The translations under genes and the position numbers were made by a program. 64,000 bases of DNA. Origin: an uncultured Oscillospiraceae bacterium. Its GTDB lineage: Bacteria; Bacillota; Clostridia; Oscillospirales; Oscillospiraceae. Below the pieces are notes generated by a model. The model did not search any database and had not been told where the DNA came from. It saw only the letters and a program-made list of their open reading frames with translations. The stretch is from positions 1 to 64,000 of the forward strand of contig CAKTVL010000001.1 of the NCBI GenBank assembly GCA_934623575.1. Direction: 5' to 3'. Positions within the stretch are counted from its first letter, which is position 1. Every line of letters begins with the position of its first letter. This document shows positions 8,751-17,683 of the stretch, piece by piece.

Positions 8751-10286
8751 TTGGAAAAGAAATGCGCGATCAAAATGGAGAACATCACCAAGCGGTTCGG
8801 CAGCAAGGTCATTGCCAACAAGGACGTGAACCTTGAACTGTATGAGGGTGAGATCCTGTCCCTGCTGGGTGAAAACGGCAGCGGCAAGACCACGCTGATG
8901 AACATGCTCTCCGGCATCTACTTCCCCGATGAGGGACAGATCTACGTCCACGACAAGCCCGTGATCATCGCGTCTCCCAAGGATGCGTTCGATCTGGGCA
9001 TCGGCATGATCCACCAGCACTTCAAGCTGGTCGATCTGTTCACCGCCACCGAGAATATCATCCTCGGCCTGGAGGGCAAGCTGGACCTGAACAACGCACG
9101 CCAGAAGGTCAAGGACATCTGCGACAAGTACGGCTTCGACATCGACCCGGATATGAAGATCTACGACATGTCCGTGTCCCAGAAGCAGACGGTGGAGATC
9201 GTCAAGGTGCTGTACCGCGGCGCCGACGTGCTGATCCTGGATGAGCCCACCGCCGTGCTGACGCCCCAGGAGACCGACAAGCTGTTCACCGTCATGCGCA
9301 ACATGAAGGCCGACGGCAAGTCCCTGATCATCATCACCCACAAGCTGCACGAGGTGCTGGACGTGTCCGACCGTGTGGCCGTGCTGCGCAAGGGCGAGTA
9401 CATCGGCGACGTGCTCACCAAGGACGCCGACCAGCAGTCCCTGACGGACATGATGGTGGGCCACAGCGTGGCGCTGAACATCAATCGCCCCACGCCGGTG
9501 AACGTCAAGCCCCGGCTGAAGGTGGAAGGCCTGACCGTATACGACGAGCTGGGCGTAAAACGTCTGGACAACGTGACCTTTGACATGAACGCGGGCGAGG
9601 TGCTGGGCATCGCCGGTATCGCAGGCTCCGGCCAGCGCGAGCTGCTGGAGTCCATCGCGGGCCTGTACCCCATCACCTCCGGCACCGTGACCTATATCGA
9701 CCCGGAGACCAATGAGGAGAAGAACCTGGTGGGCCTGGACCCCATGGACATCCGCAAGCGCGGCATCGCCATGAGCTTTGTCCCGGAGGACCGTCTGGGC
9801 ATGGGCCTGGTGGGCTCCATGGGCATGACCGGCAACATGATGCTGCGCTCCTGGCGCAAGGGCAAGAGCATCTTCCTGGACCGCAAGGACCCCGAGGCGC
9901 TGGCACAGCGCATCTGGCAGGAGCTGGAGGTGGTCACGCCCAGCACCAACTTCCCCGTCCGCCGTATGTCCGGCGGTAACGTGCAGAAGGTGCTGGTAGG
10001 CCGTGAGATCGCCCAGCAGCCCTCCGTGCTGATGACCGCCTACGCCGTCCGCGGCCTGGACATCAATACATCTTACACCATTTACAACCTGCTGACCGAG
10101 CAGAAGATGAAGGGCGTCGCCGTCGTGTATGTGGGCGAGGATCTGGACGTGCTGCTGGAGCTGTGCGACCGGATCGTGGTGCTCTGCGGCGGCCAGGTGT
10201 CCGGCGTGGTGGACGGACGGACCACCACCAAGCTCGAAGTGGGCGCGCTGATGACCCGCGTGGAAGGAGGCAAGGCAGATGAATAA
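8751..10286 (+). CDS. ABC transporter ATP-binding protein, two NBDs (BMP/nucleoside type)
   Basis: 511 residues with two nucleotide-binding domains, as in the PnrA/YufNOPQ-type importers. NBD1 has Walker A GENGSGKTT and Walker B LILDEPTAVL; its signature is SVSQKQ. NBD2 keeps the family's altered Walker A (GIAGSGQRE) and a full MSGGN signature, but the usual PTRGLD block reads AVRGLD, so NBD2 looks less active. I place the start at TTG 8751 because GAAAGGA ends eight bases before it; ATG 8742 in the same frame is the alternative. The last eight bases overlap the first permease. Confidence 0.9.
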   Translation: MEKKCAIKMENITKRFGSKVIANKDVNLELYEGEILSLLGENGSGKTTLMNMLSGIYFPDEGQIYVHDKPVIIASPKDAFDLGIGMIHQHFKLVDLFTATENIILGLEGKLDLNNARQKVKDICDKYGFDIDPDMKIYDMSVSQKQTVEIVKVLYRGADVLILDEPTAVLTPQETDKLFTVMRNMKADGKSLIIITHKLHEVLDVSDRVAVLRKGEYIGDVLTKDADQQSLTDMMVGHSVALNINRPTPVNVKPRLKVEGLTVYDELGVKRLDNVTFDMNAGEVLGIAGIAGSGQRELLESIAGLYPITSGTVTYIDPETNEEKNLVGLDPMDIRKRGIAMSFVPEDRLGMGLVGSMGMTGNMMLRSWRKGKSIFLDRKDPEALAQRIWQELEVVTPSTNFPVRRMSGGNVQKVLVGREIAQQPSVLMTAYAVRGLDINTSYTIYNLLTEQKMKGVAVVYVGEDLDVLLELCDRIVVLCGGQVSGVVDGRTTTKLEVGALMTRVEGGKADE

Positions 10287-11370
10287 AAAAGGTTCGCTCT
10301 TTCATATTTCCAAGCGTGATGCGCTGCCTCTGCCCAAGGCATTGGCCATTCGCGGCGGTATCTTGCTGCTGGCGCTGGTCTTCTGCGGTCTGCTAACGAC
10401 CCTGCTGACCGGCCAGAACCCCATCGAGGTCTACGGCACCATCCTGGACGGCGCCTTCGGCTCCTCCCGGCGTATCGGCGTCACCGCCCGCAACGTGGCG
10501 GTGTTGCTGGGCATCTCCCTGGCCGTGACCCCGGCCTTCAAGATGCGCTTCTGGAACATCGGTGCCGAGGGCCAGACCCTGATCGGCTGTCTGGCCACCA
10601 CCGCCTGCATGATCCTGCTGGGCGGCAAGGTATCCACCCCGGTGCTGATCCTCATCTCCCTGGTGGCCGCGCTGCTGGCCGGCGCCCTGTGGGGCTTCCT
10701 GCCCGCCTTCTTCAAGGCCCGCTGGAACACCAACGAGACGCTGTTCACCCTGATGATGAACTACATCGCCATGCAGCTGGCCTCCTACTTCATCATCATC
10801 TGGGAGGTGCCCAAGGGCGCCGGTAAGATCGGCATCATCAACCAGACCACCCGCGCCGGCTGGCTGCCGGAGCTGGGCAACGCCTATCTGCTGCCCATCC
10901 TGATCGTGGCGCTGATGACCATCTTCATGTACGTCTACCTCTCCTACAGCAAGCACGGCTACGAGATCGCCGTGGTGGGCGAGAGCCAGCGCACCGCCAG
11001 CTATGCCGGCATCAAGGTGGACCGCGTGATCATCCGCACCATGGTGCTCTCCGGCGCCCTGTGCGCCCTGATGGGCTTCGTGATGACCGCCGGCATCGAC
11101 CACACCCTGACCACCACCATCGTGGACAGCCGCGGCTTCACCGCCGTTATGGTGTCCTGGATGTCCAAGTTCAACCCCTTCATCATGATCGCCGCCTCTC
11201 TGCTGCTGGTGACCATGGACCGCGGCGCCAGCGAGGTGGCCAGCGTGCTGAGCCTGAACCACTCCTTCGCCGACATTCTGACCGGTATCATCCTGTTCTT
11301 CATCATTGCTACCGAGTTCTTCATCACCTACAAGGTCACCCTGCGTAAGAGCAGCAAGAAGGAGGCGTAA
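10279..11370 (+). CDS. ABC transporter permease 1 (BMP/nucleoside type)
   Basis: 363 residues with about eight to ten hydrophobic helices, of the branched-chain/ribose/nucleoside permease superfamily. It has the family phrase NIGAEGQTLIG near residue 95 and EIAVVGESQRTASYAGI as the cytoplasmic coupling loop. The start overlaps the ATPase gene by eight bases, with AAGGAGG inside the upstream gene. Forms the membrane heterodimer with the next gene product. Confidence 0.92.
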   Translation: MNKKGSLFHISKRDALPLPKALAIRGGILLLALVFCGLLTTLLTGQNPIEVYGTILDGAFGSSRRIGVTARNVAVLLGISLAVTPAFKMRFWNIGAEGQTLIGCLATTACMILLGGKVSTPVLILISLVAALLAGALWGFLPAFFKARWNTNETLFTLMMNYIAMQLASYFIIIWEVPKGAGKIGIINQTTRAGWLPELGNAYLLPILIVALMTIFMYVYLSYSKHGYEIAVVGESQRTASYAGIKVDRVIIRTMVLSGALCALMGFVMTAGIDHTLTTTIVDSRGFTAVMVSWMSKFNPFIMIAASLLLVTMDRGASEVASVLSLNHSFADILTGIILFFIIATEFFITYKVTLRKSSKKEA

Positions 11371-11373
11371 CGG

Positions 11374-12369
11374 ATGTCTTTTGATTTTGTATCTTTCTTC
11401 CCCCGCGCGGTCATGCAGGGCATTCCCCTGCTGTTCGGCAGCACCGGCGAGATCCTCACCGAAAAGTCCGGTAACCTGAACCTGGGTATTCCCGGCATCA
11501 TGTATGTGGGCGGCATCAGCGGCGTCATCGGCTCGTTCTTCTATGAGCAGTCCGCCGGCGGCCAGCTGAACGGCTTCCTGGCCGTGATGATCCCCATCCT
11601 CTGCTCCCTGCTGGGCTCCCTGCTGATGGGCCTGCTGTACTGCTTCCTGACCGTTACGCTGCGCGCCAACCAGAACGTCACCGGTCTGGCCATGACCACC
11701 TTCGGCGTGGGCGTGGGCAACTTCTTCGGCGGCTCACTGATCAAGCTGACCGGCAGTGAGGTGCCCTCTATCGCCCTGGCCAACACCAGCGTGTTCTTCA
11801 AGACCACGCTGCCCGGCGCCAACAGCACCGGCTGGTTCGGACAGCTGTTCCTGTCCTACGGCTTCCTGGCCTATGTGGCGGTCATCATCGCCCTGGGCGC
11901 GTCCTATTTCTTGAACCACACCCGTCCCGGCCTGCATCTGCGCGCCGTGGGCGAGAGCGCTTCCACCGCCGACGCCGCCGGCATCAACGTCACCAAGTAC
12001 AAGTACCTGGCCACCTGCATCGGCTCCATGATCGCGGGTCTGGGCGGTCTGTACTACGTCATGGACTACGCCAACGGCGTGTGGTCCAACAACGCCTTCG
12101 GCGACCGCGGCTGGCTGGCCATCGCGCTGGTCATCTTCACCATCTGGCGTCCCAATGTCAGCATTCTGGCCTCCATCCTGTTCGGCGGCCTGTACATCAT
12201 CAATATGTACCTGCCCACCCCCGGCGGCCAGATGGCCGTCAAGGAGCTGTACAAGATGCTGCCCTACCTCATCACCCTGATCGTGCTGATCGTCGTGTCC
12301 CTGCGTAAAAAGCGGGAGGATCAGCCGCCTGCGTCCCTCGGTCTCTCCTACTTCCGCGAGGAACGCTGA
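11374..12369 (+). CDS. ABC transporter permease 2 (BMP/nucleoside type)
   Basis: 331 residues, second membrane subunit. Typical N-terminal motif TGEILTEKSGNLNLGIPGIM and coupling loop RAVGESASTADAAGINV. Starts three bases after the first permease stop, in the same transcription unit, which ends in a terminator at 12379-12414. Confidence 0.92.
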   Translation: MSFDFVSFFPRAVMQGIPLLFGSTGEILTEKSGNLNLGIPGIMYVGGISGVIGSFFYEQSAGGQLNGFLAVMIPILCSLLGSLLMGLLYCFLTVTLRANQNVTGLAMTTFGVGVGNFFGGSLIKLTGSEVPSIALANTSVFFKTTLPGANSTGWFGQLFLSYGFLAYVAVIIALGASYFLNHTRPGLHLRAVGESASTADAAGINVTKYKYLATCIGSMIAGLGGLYYVMDYANGVWSNNAFGDRGWLAIALVIFTIWRPNVSILASILFGGLYIINMYLPTPGGQMAVKELYKMLPYLITLIVLIVVSLRKKREDQPPASLGLSYFREER

Positions 12370-12378
12370 CCCTATACG

Positions 12379-12414
12379 AAAAAGAGTAGGCCGCTCTGCG
12401 GCCTGCTCTTTTTT
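12379..12414 (+). terminator. Terminator of the ABC transporter operon
   Basis: Stem AAAAGAGTAGGCCGC / GCGGCCTGCTCTTTT with a TCT loop and six T. Confidence 0.88.
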
Positions 12415-12447
12415 CCTACCTATCTTTCATCACAAGGAGGAACCGCC

Positions 12448-13806
12448 ATGTCCACCCTGCTCATCAAAAACATCGCCCAGCTGGTCACCTGCGACGATGC
12501 CGACCGCATCCTGCGAAACGTGGACGTCTACTGCGAAAACGGCTTCATCAAGTCCATTGGCGCGCAACTGGACGTCACCGCCGACGAGACCCTCGACGGC
12601 AGCCACATGCTGTGCTATCCCGGCCTGGTGAACACCCACCACCACCTGTACCAGGTCTTTTCCCGCAACCTGCCCCAGGTGCAGAATATGGAGCTGTTCG
12701 ACTGGCTCAAGACCCTGTACGAGATCTGGAAAAACCTGGACGAGGACGTGATCCGGCTGTCCAGCCTGACGGGCATGGGCGAGCTGATGAAGCACGGCTG
12801 CACCACCTGCTTCGACCACCACTACGTTTTCCCCGCCCACAGCGGCGACCTGCTGGGCGCCCAGCGCAGCGCCGCCCAGGAGCTGGGCATCCGCCTGTAC
12901 ATGAGCCGCGGCAGCATGGACCTCAGCGTCAAGGACGGCGGCCTGCCGCCGGACAGCGTGGTGCAGACCGTGGACGAGATCATGGCCGACAGCGTGCGGT
13001 GCATCGAGAAATACCACGACGACAGCTACGGCTCCATGTGCCGCGTGGCGCTGGCCCCCTGCTCCCCCTTCTCCGTGTCGGCGGAGCTGCTGCGGCAGAG
13101 CGCCCTTCTGGCCCGGCAGTACCACGTCCGGCTGCACACCCACCTGTGCGAGACCAAGGACGAGGAGAACTTCATGCTGCAGCGGGAGGGCGTCCGCCCG
13201 CTGGCGTACATGGAGCGCCTAGGCTGGCTGGGGAATGACGTGTGGTTCGCCCACGGCATCCACTTCAACGACGAGGAGCTGCGCCTGCTGGCCCAGACCG
13301 GCACTGGCGTGGCCCACTGCCCCATCAGCAACATGAAGCTGTCCAGCGGCATCGCCCGCATCCCGGAGATGCTGGCCCTGGGCGTGCCGGTGGGCCTGGC
13401 CGTGGACGGCAGCGCCAGCAACGACGGCTCCAGCCTGCTGGAGGAGCTGCGGGTGGCCTTCCTGCTGCACCGGCTGAACGCCAGCCGTCAGGCCCCCACC
13501 GGCTACGACCTTCTGAAGCTGGCCACCCGGGGCAGCGCCCGGCTGCTGGGCCGGGACGACATCGGCCAGCTGGCCGTGGGCAAGTGCGCCGACCTGTTCA
13601 TGATCGACAGCCGCCGGCTGGAGCTGGTGGGCTGCGACCGGGACGCCGGCTCGGTGCTGGGCACGGTGGGCGTCCGCGGCCCGGTGGACTACACCGTGGT
13701 GCAGGGCCGGGTCGCCGTGCGGCAGGGCCGTCTGGTCACCGTGGATGAGGAGCGCGTGGCCGCCCAGGCCAACCACAAATGCCGGGAATACCTGGTCAAA
13801 GCCTGA
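12448..13806 (+). CDS. ssnA: SsnA-type aminohydrolase (amidohydrolase superfamily)
   Basis: 452 residues, metal-dependent deaminase/chlorohydrolase family. Metal ligands lie in VNTHHHLYQ (about 63-71), LHTHLCET, AHGIHF and the late VDGSASNDGSS aspartate. SsnA accompanies xdhD/ygfK/ygeWXY in selenium-linked purine catabolism, where it is assigned a ring-opening or deaminating role; the precise substrate is inferred. AAGGAGG sits eight bases before the ATG. It lies between two strong terminators, with no obvious promoter beyond the short AT-poor gap. Confidence 0.9.
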   Translation: MSTLLIKNIAQLVTCDDADRILRNVDVYCENGFIKSIGAQLDVTADETLDGSHMLCYPGLVNTHHHLYQVFSRNLPQVQNMELFDWLKTLYEIWKNLDEDVIRLSSLTGMGELMKHGCTTCFDHHYVFPAHSGDLLGAQRSAAQELGIRLYMSRGSMDLSVKDGGLPPDSVVQTVDEIMADSVRCIEKYHDDSYGSMCRVALAPCSPFSVSAELLRQSALLARQYHVRLHTHLCETKDEENFMLQREGVRPLAYMERLGWLGNDVWFAHGIHFNDEELRLLAQTGTGVAHCPISNMKLSSGIARIPEMLALGVPVGLAVDGSASNDGSSLLEELRVAFLLHRLNASRQAPTGYDLLKLATRGSARLLGRDDIGQLAVGKCADLFMIDSRRLELVGCDRDAGSVLGTVGVRGPVDYTVVQGRVAVRQGRLVTVDEERVAAQANHKCREYLVKA

Positions 13807-13821
13807 ATCGCACCTGCGCAG

Positions 13822-13853
13822 GCGCCCCATCTTATGTAAGATGGGGCGCTTTT
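13822..13853 (+). terminator. Terminator of ssnA
   Basis: Thirteen-base-pair perfect stem GCGCCCCATCTTA / TAAGATGGGGCGC, two-base apex, TTTT. Confidence 0.88.
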
Positions 13854-13942
13854 CCGCTCTTTTCCGCCGCCTTCGTCGGACAGCGGCACTTTTCGACGCG
13901 ATAGTCAATATGAATGTTCTGTTAAAAAATAGTTCTCTTTTA

Positions 13943-13971
13943 TTTACAATTTTAACTTTTTCTGATATAAT
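13943..13971 (+). promoter_or_regulatory. Promoter in an AT-rich island
   Basis: TTTACA (13943-13948), 17-base spacer, TATAAT (13966-13971), about 40 bases before the GTG of the next gene. Confidence 0.75.
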
Positions 13972-14012
13972 ACTTTCGAATAAGAAAACACACAACTGGA
14001 AAGGAAGGCAAT

Positions 14013-14726
14013 GTGAAGAAGTACGTTCCCACCTACGAGGGCACGCTGCGCAAGCACGCGCTGACGGTGCCCCAGTGCATCAGCAAATGCAGCGGCATCC
14101 GCGTGTTCGGCCGGCGCATCAAGTCGCTGGTATTCAGCACGGATGTGGCCATCATCAAGAACATCAACGCCGACGCGGTCATCGCCGTGTACCCCTTTAC
14201 GCCCCAGGCGGGCATCACCCAGGCCATCATCGGCGTGTCCGACGTGCCGGTGTTCGTGGGCGTGGGCGGCGGCCTGACCAAGGGCCAGCGCTCAGCCCAT
14301 ATCGCCGCCTTCGCGGAGCACCAGGGCGCCTTCGGCGTGGTGTGCAACACGTTTATCGACGACGAGACCATCCGCGCCATCAAGTCCACGGTGGAGATCC
14401 CCGTGGTGTACACCGTGGTGTCGGAAAAGGTGGATCTGGAGAGCAAGCTGGCGGCGGGCATCGACTTTGTCAACGTCTCCGGCGCGGACCGGACCCCCTC
14501 CATCGTGGCGGAGATACGCGCCCGCTATCCGGAGCTGCCCATCATCGCCACCGGCGGCCCCAGGGAGGAGAGCATCCTGGCCACCATCGCCGCCGGGGCC
14601 AACGCCATCACCTACACCCCGCCCACCAACGGCCAGCTGTTCGCCAAGGACATGCACCGCTATCGGGAGTGGTTCGCCCATCTGGACGATCCCGAGGAGG
14701 ACGCGGACGAGAGCGCCGCGGAATGA
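14013..14726 (+). CDS. TIM-barrel protein of unknown function
   Basis: 237 residues with the alternating strand-helix pattern of a (beta/alpha)8 barrel. The C-terminal IIATGGPREESILATIAAG followed by GANAITYTPPT resembles a phosphate-binding strand 7/8 pair seen in ThiG/IGPS/ribulose-phosphate barrels, so a phosphorylated ligand is plausible. Databases often call such clostridial proteins simply hydrolase; I see no diagnostic catalytic residues. Start is GTG 14013 after GGAAGG; the ATG two bases earlier is followed at once by TGA in its own frame. Single-gene unit with its own promoter and terminator. Confidence 0.75.
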   Translation: MKKYVPTYEGTLRKHALTVPQCISKCSGIRVFGRRIKSLVFSTDVAIIKNINADAVIAVYPFTPQAGITQAIIGVSDVPVFVGVGGGLTKGQRSAHIAAFAEHQGAFGVVCNTFIDDETIRAIKSTVEIPVVYTVVSEKVDLESKLAAGIDFVNVSGADRTPSIVAEIRARYPELPIIATGGPREESILATIAAGANAITYTPPTNGQLFAKDMHRYREWFAHLDDPEEDADESAAE

Positions 14727-14734
14727 CTACATAG

Positions 14735-14763
14735 AAAAAGCCACCCTCACGGGTGGCTTTTTT
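14735..14763 (+). terminator. Bidirectional terminator
   Basis: AAAAAGCCACCC / GGGTGGCTTTTTT with a four-base loop, between convergent genes and flanked by A and T tracts, so it can serve both strands. Confidence 0.9.
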
Positions 14764-14767
14764 GCGC

Positions 14768-15883
14768 TCAGATCTTGATAAGCTCATAGTCGCGGGTGCC
14801 GATGCCGATCTTCTCGCCGTGCTCCAGGCAGCTGCGCCAGTTGGTATCCGGGTGGATGTGCTGGAAGTGGTCGCTGTCGTGGTGGTGATCGCAGCAGCCC
14901 GCCTCATCGGCGGCGGAGCCCCGCAGGGGCGGCTGGGCGTTGACGGCGTCCACACAGGCCATATCCAGGGCCACCGGGTCGAAGGAGGCAAACATGCCCA
15001 CGTTGGGCACGATGGCCATATCGTTCTCCGCGTGGCAGTCACAGTTGGGAGACACGTCGATGACCAGGGAGATGTGGAAGCAGGGACGGCCGTCCACCAC
15101 CGCCTTGGTATACTCGGCGATCTTGCAGTTGAGGTTGCTGGTGCTCTCGTCCCAGTTGATCTGCACCGCGTCGCGGGGACAGACGGCGATGCAGCGGCCG
15201 CAGCCCACGCACTTGTCGTGGTCGATGTGGGCCTTGCGGTCCACGATGATGGGCGCGCCGTGGGCGCAGATCTTCCGGCACTGGCCGCAGCCGATGCAGT
15301 ACTTCTCCGCCACATGGGGCTTTCCGGCGTTGTGCTGCTCCATCTTGCCGGCGCGGCTGCCGCAGCCCATGCCGATGTTCTTCAAACAGCCGCCGAAGCC
15401 CGCCGTCTCGTGGCCCTTGAAGTGGGTCAGGGAGATGAACACGTCGGCGTCCATAACAGCGCGGCCGATCTTGGCGTTCTTCACATACTCGCCGCCCACC
15501 ACGGGCACCTCCACCTCGTCGTTGCCCTTCAGGCCGTCGGCGATGATGATCTGGCAGCCGGTGGTCAGGGGATTGAAGCCGTTGAGGGCGGCGCTGTCCA
15601 TGTGGTCCAGGGCATTCTTCCGCCCGCCCACATACAGGGTGTTGCAGTCGGTCAGGAAGGGCTTGCCGCCCCGCTCCTTGACGAAGTCGGCCACGGTCTT
15701 GGCCCAGTTGGGCCGCAGGAAGGCCAGATTCCCCGGCTCGCCGAAGTGCAGCTTGATGGCCACGAATTTGCCCTTGAAGTCGATGTCGCCCATGCCCGCC
15801 GTTTTCATCAGCCGGGTGAGCTTCTGCTGAAGATTCTCATGCACGTCGGCCCGCAGGTCGGCGAAATACACCTTGGATGCCAT
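14768..15883 (-). CDS. DUF362 domain protein with two [4Fe-4S] ferredoxin motifs
   Basis: 371 residues. The N-terminal part is DUF362-like (VAIKLHFGEPGNLAFLRP, GCGSRAGK). Around residues 190-235 come two clostridial ferredoxin motifs, CIGCGQCRKIC and CVGCGRCIAVC, each continued by a CP/CA turn, giving two [4Fe-4S] clusters. The C-terminus has several His and Cys (AGCCDHHHDSDHFQHIH). Probably a cytoplasmic electron-transfer or metal-handling protein; no partner is obvious. Start is ATG 15883 with GAGGG upstream; an upstream TTG would add seven residues. Confidence 0.85.
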   Translation of the reverse strand: MASKVYFADLRADVHENLQQKLTRLMKTAGMGDIDFKGKFVAIKLHFGEPGNLAFLRPNWAKTVADFVKERGGKPFLTDCNTLYVGGRKNALDHMDSAALNGFNPLTTGCQIIIADGLKGNDEVEVPVVGGEYVKNAKIGRAVMDADVFISLTHFKGHETAGFGGCLKNIGMGCGSRAGKMEQHNAGKPHVAEKYCIGCGQCRKICAHGAPIIVDRKAHIDHDKCVGCGRCIAVCPRDAVQINWDESTSNLNCKIAEYTKAVVDGRPCFHISLVIDVSPNCDCHAENDMAIVPNVGMFASFDPVALDMACVDAVNAQPPLRGSAADEAGCCDHHHDSDHFQHIHPDTNWRSCLEHGEKIGIGTRDYELIKI

Positions 15884-15973
15884 AAAAAGCCCTCGCTTTC
15901 GCAAATTTTCTGCGGCCAGTATACCACATTTTTTCCGGGTGTGCTATACTGTTTTTTGAAAGTGAGGTGCGCC

Positions 15974-16864
15974 ATGCGAATACTGACCCATACCGTCACC
16001 CCGGCGGAGGACGGATACACGGTGAAGCAGCTGCTGCGGGAGCTGTGGGACATCTCCGGCAGCTTTCTCAGCCGGCTGAAGTTCCGGCAGGCCATCACCG
16101 TCAACGGCACGCCCGTCACTGTGCGCTTTGTCCCGCACCCCGGCAACGTGCTGGCGGCGGACGTGTCCGACCAGCCGGGGGAGCACCCTCACATCCGGCC
16201 GGTGGCCTTCCCGCTGGATGTCCTGTACGAGGACGAGGACCTTCTTCTCATCAACAAGCCCGCCGGCATCGCCGTCCACCCGGCGGCGCTGACGGAGGAG
16301 ACGGCCACCATCGCCGGCGCCGTGGCCCACTACCTGCACAGCGAGAGCTTTCATGCCGTCAACCGGCTGGACCGGGGCACCACCGGCGTCATGGCCTGCG
16401 CCAAGACCGGCTTTTTCCACGCCCGGTGCATGGCGCTGCTGCACACGGACGCCTTTCAGCGGGAGTACCGGGCGGTGTGCGAGGGCATCCCCTGCCCCGC
16501 CGAGGGTGACATCGACCTGCCCATAGGCCGCGCTGACGGCTCACTGCTGAAGCGGCAGCCGGACCCCCTGGGTGTGCCCGCCCATACCCATTACCAGGTG
16601 CTGTCGGCCGCTCAGGGCCGCGCGCTGCTGCGCCTGACGCCCACCACCGGCCGCACGCATCAGCTGCGGGTGCACATGGCGGCCATCGGCCACCCTCTCA
16701 CCGGCGACTGGCTCTACGGCACCGAGAACAGGTCTCTGATCGCCCGCCCGGCGCTGCACAGCTATCACCTGCGTATGCGGCACCCCCTCACCGGGCAGGT
16801 CATCGACGTCACTGCGCCGCTGCCGGAGGATATGCAGCGGCTGTTGAAGGAGGAACGTCTATGA
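15974..16864 (+). CDS. RluA-family 23S rRNA/tRNA pseudouridine synthase
   Basis: 296 residues. N-terminal S4-like segment (FLSRLKFRQAITVNGT) then the RluA catalytic domain with the active-site aspartate in AVNRLDRGTTG and the later TGRTHQLRVHMAAIGHPL. Converts uridine to pseudouridine in rRNA or tRNA. GAGGTG precedes ATG 15974. Its final ATGA overlaps the next gene. Confidence 0.93.
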   Translation: MRILTHTVTPAEDGYTVKQLLRELWDISGSFLSRLKFRQAITVNGTPVTVRFVPHPGNVLAADVSDQPGEHPHIRPVAFPLDVLYEDEDLLLINKPAGIAVHPAALTEETATIAGAVAHYLHSESFHAVNRLDRGTTGVMACAKTGFFHARCMALLHTDAFQREYRAVCEGIPCPAEGDIDLPIGRADGSLLKRQPDPLGVPAHTHYQVLSAAQGRALLRLTPTTGRTHQLRVHMAAIGHPLTGDWLYGTENRSLIARPALHSYHLRMRHPLTGQVIDVTAPLPEDMQRLLKEERL

Positions 16865-17433
16865 ATTTTCGCCTGTTAACCGCAAAAGAATACCCCCGCT
16901 GGTATCACGACCAGCTATCCGAGGCTTTTGTCCCGCAGGAACGCAAGCCTCTGCCCGATATTCTCCGTCTGCTGGAGGAAGGACGTTACGAGGTATGGGG
17001 ACTGTTTGACGAAGATGAGCTGCTGAGTTACGCCGCCCTGTGGAAAAATGCGACAATACCACTGGTACTGCTGGACTATCTGGGAACCACACGCGCTCGT
17101 CGTAATGAAGGGCTGGGCAGTGATATGCTTTTGCGGCTGGAGCAGCAGGGACGGCCTCTGGTAGCGGAGGCGGAGTTTCCTGTGCCAGGAGGCAGTGACG
17201 CGGAAAACGCACTGCGTCTGCGGCGTATCCAGTTTTATATTCGCAATGGGTTCACTCCCGCCTATATCATGTCCACCTGCGGCATGGTCTGGCAGGCGCT
17301 GCTGTGTGGCACTGTCGAACCGTTGGAAAATATCATGGCGCAGCACAAGGCGCTGTACGGCAACGTGCGGACAGACGTGGTCATTCCCCTACCCGAGGGG
17401 CAAACTCCGCAGCTTCCCTACTGGATGATGTAA
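16861..17433 (+). CDS. GNAT-family N-acetyltransferase
   Basis: 190 residues. The acetyl-CoA-binding turn reads RARRNEGLGSDML (about 80-92), with hydrophobic strands before it and an R-x-R-x-I-FYIRNGF motif typical of GNAT strand 6. Starts inside the last codon of the pseudouridine synthase gene (ATGA overlap), so the two are co-translated. Codon use is slightly more AT-rich than its neighbours. Substrate unknown. Confidence 0.8.
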   Translation: MNFRLLTAKEYPRWYHDQLSEAFVPQERKPLPDILRLLEEGRYEVWGLFDEDELLSYAALWKNATIPLVLLDYLGTTRARRNEGLGSDMLLRLEQQGRPLVAEAEFPVPGGSDAENALRLRRIQFYIRNGFTPAYIMSTCGMVWQALLCGTVEPLENIMAQHKALYGNVRTDVVIPLPEGQTPQLPYWMM

Positions 17434-17440
17434 AAAAGCA

Positions 17441-17465
17441 AAACGACCGGCTCACGCCGGTCGTT
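17441..17465 (+). repeat. Left 25-base direct repeat (terminator stem)
   Basis: A 25-base sequence containing the perfect hairpin ACGACCGGC tca GCCGGTCGT-like stem. The identical 25 bases recur at 17684-17708 on the far side of the repeat element, so the terminator is duplicated around the insertion. Confidence 0.85.
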
Positions 17466-17683
17466 GCAGCTTGTCGAAAAACTTTCTTTTGCGCAGCATC
17501 TTCTTCTCCGCCGGGGGAGCTCGAGGGGGCAACGCCCGCCTCGAATCAGATCAAGTGCCGCGCTAAGCCTTGTTTTGCAAGGCGTGCGTTGAGCAGAGCG
17601 AATATTTTTGCGCCGTCTTCCGGCGCAAAAATAACGGCATTGTTCAGGCTGTCGAAAAAGCCTTTGGCTTTTTCGACAGCCTG
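17466..17683. repeat. Dispersed repeat element, copy A
   Basis: About 218 bases with no gene. Read on the minus strand it closely matches 60066-60277: hairpin of the form AGGCTGTCGAAAAAGCC / GGCTTTTTCGACAGCCT (17645-17683), hairpin TATTTTTGCGCCG / CGGCGCAAAAATA (17603-17633), then shared blocks around CTCTGCTCAACGCACGCCTTG, GCTTAGCGCGGCA and CCCTCGAGCTCCCCC. Flanked by a 25-base direct duplication. It encodes nothing recognisable; a MITE-like or REP-like unit, or a structured RNA, is possible. Confidence 0.85.

Noticed and set aside
14011..14016. Possible ATG-TGA selenocysteine start overlap
   Set aside because: The ATG is followed at once by TGA in a different frame from the gene; GTG 14013 with a good ribosome site is the plain reading. 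No SECIS-like hairpin was seen near any in-frame TGA.
14753..16864. 703-codon open frame running antisense to the DUF362 gene and on into the pseudouridine synthase
   Set aside because: The first part is a shadow and only the part from 15974 is the real gene, where the ribosome site and family similarity begin.
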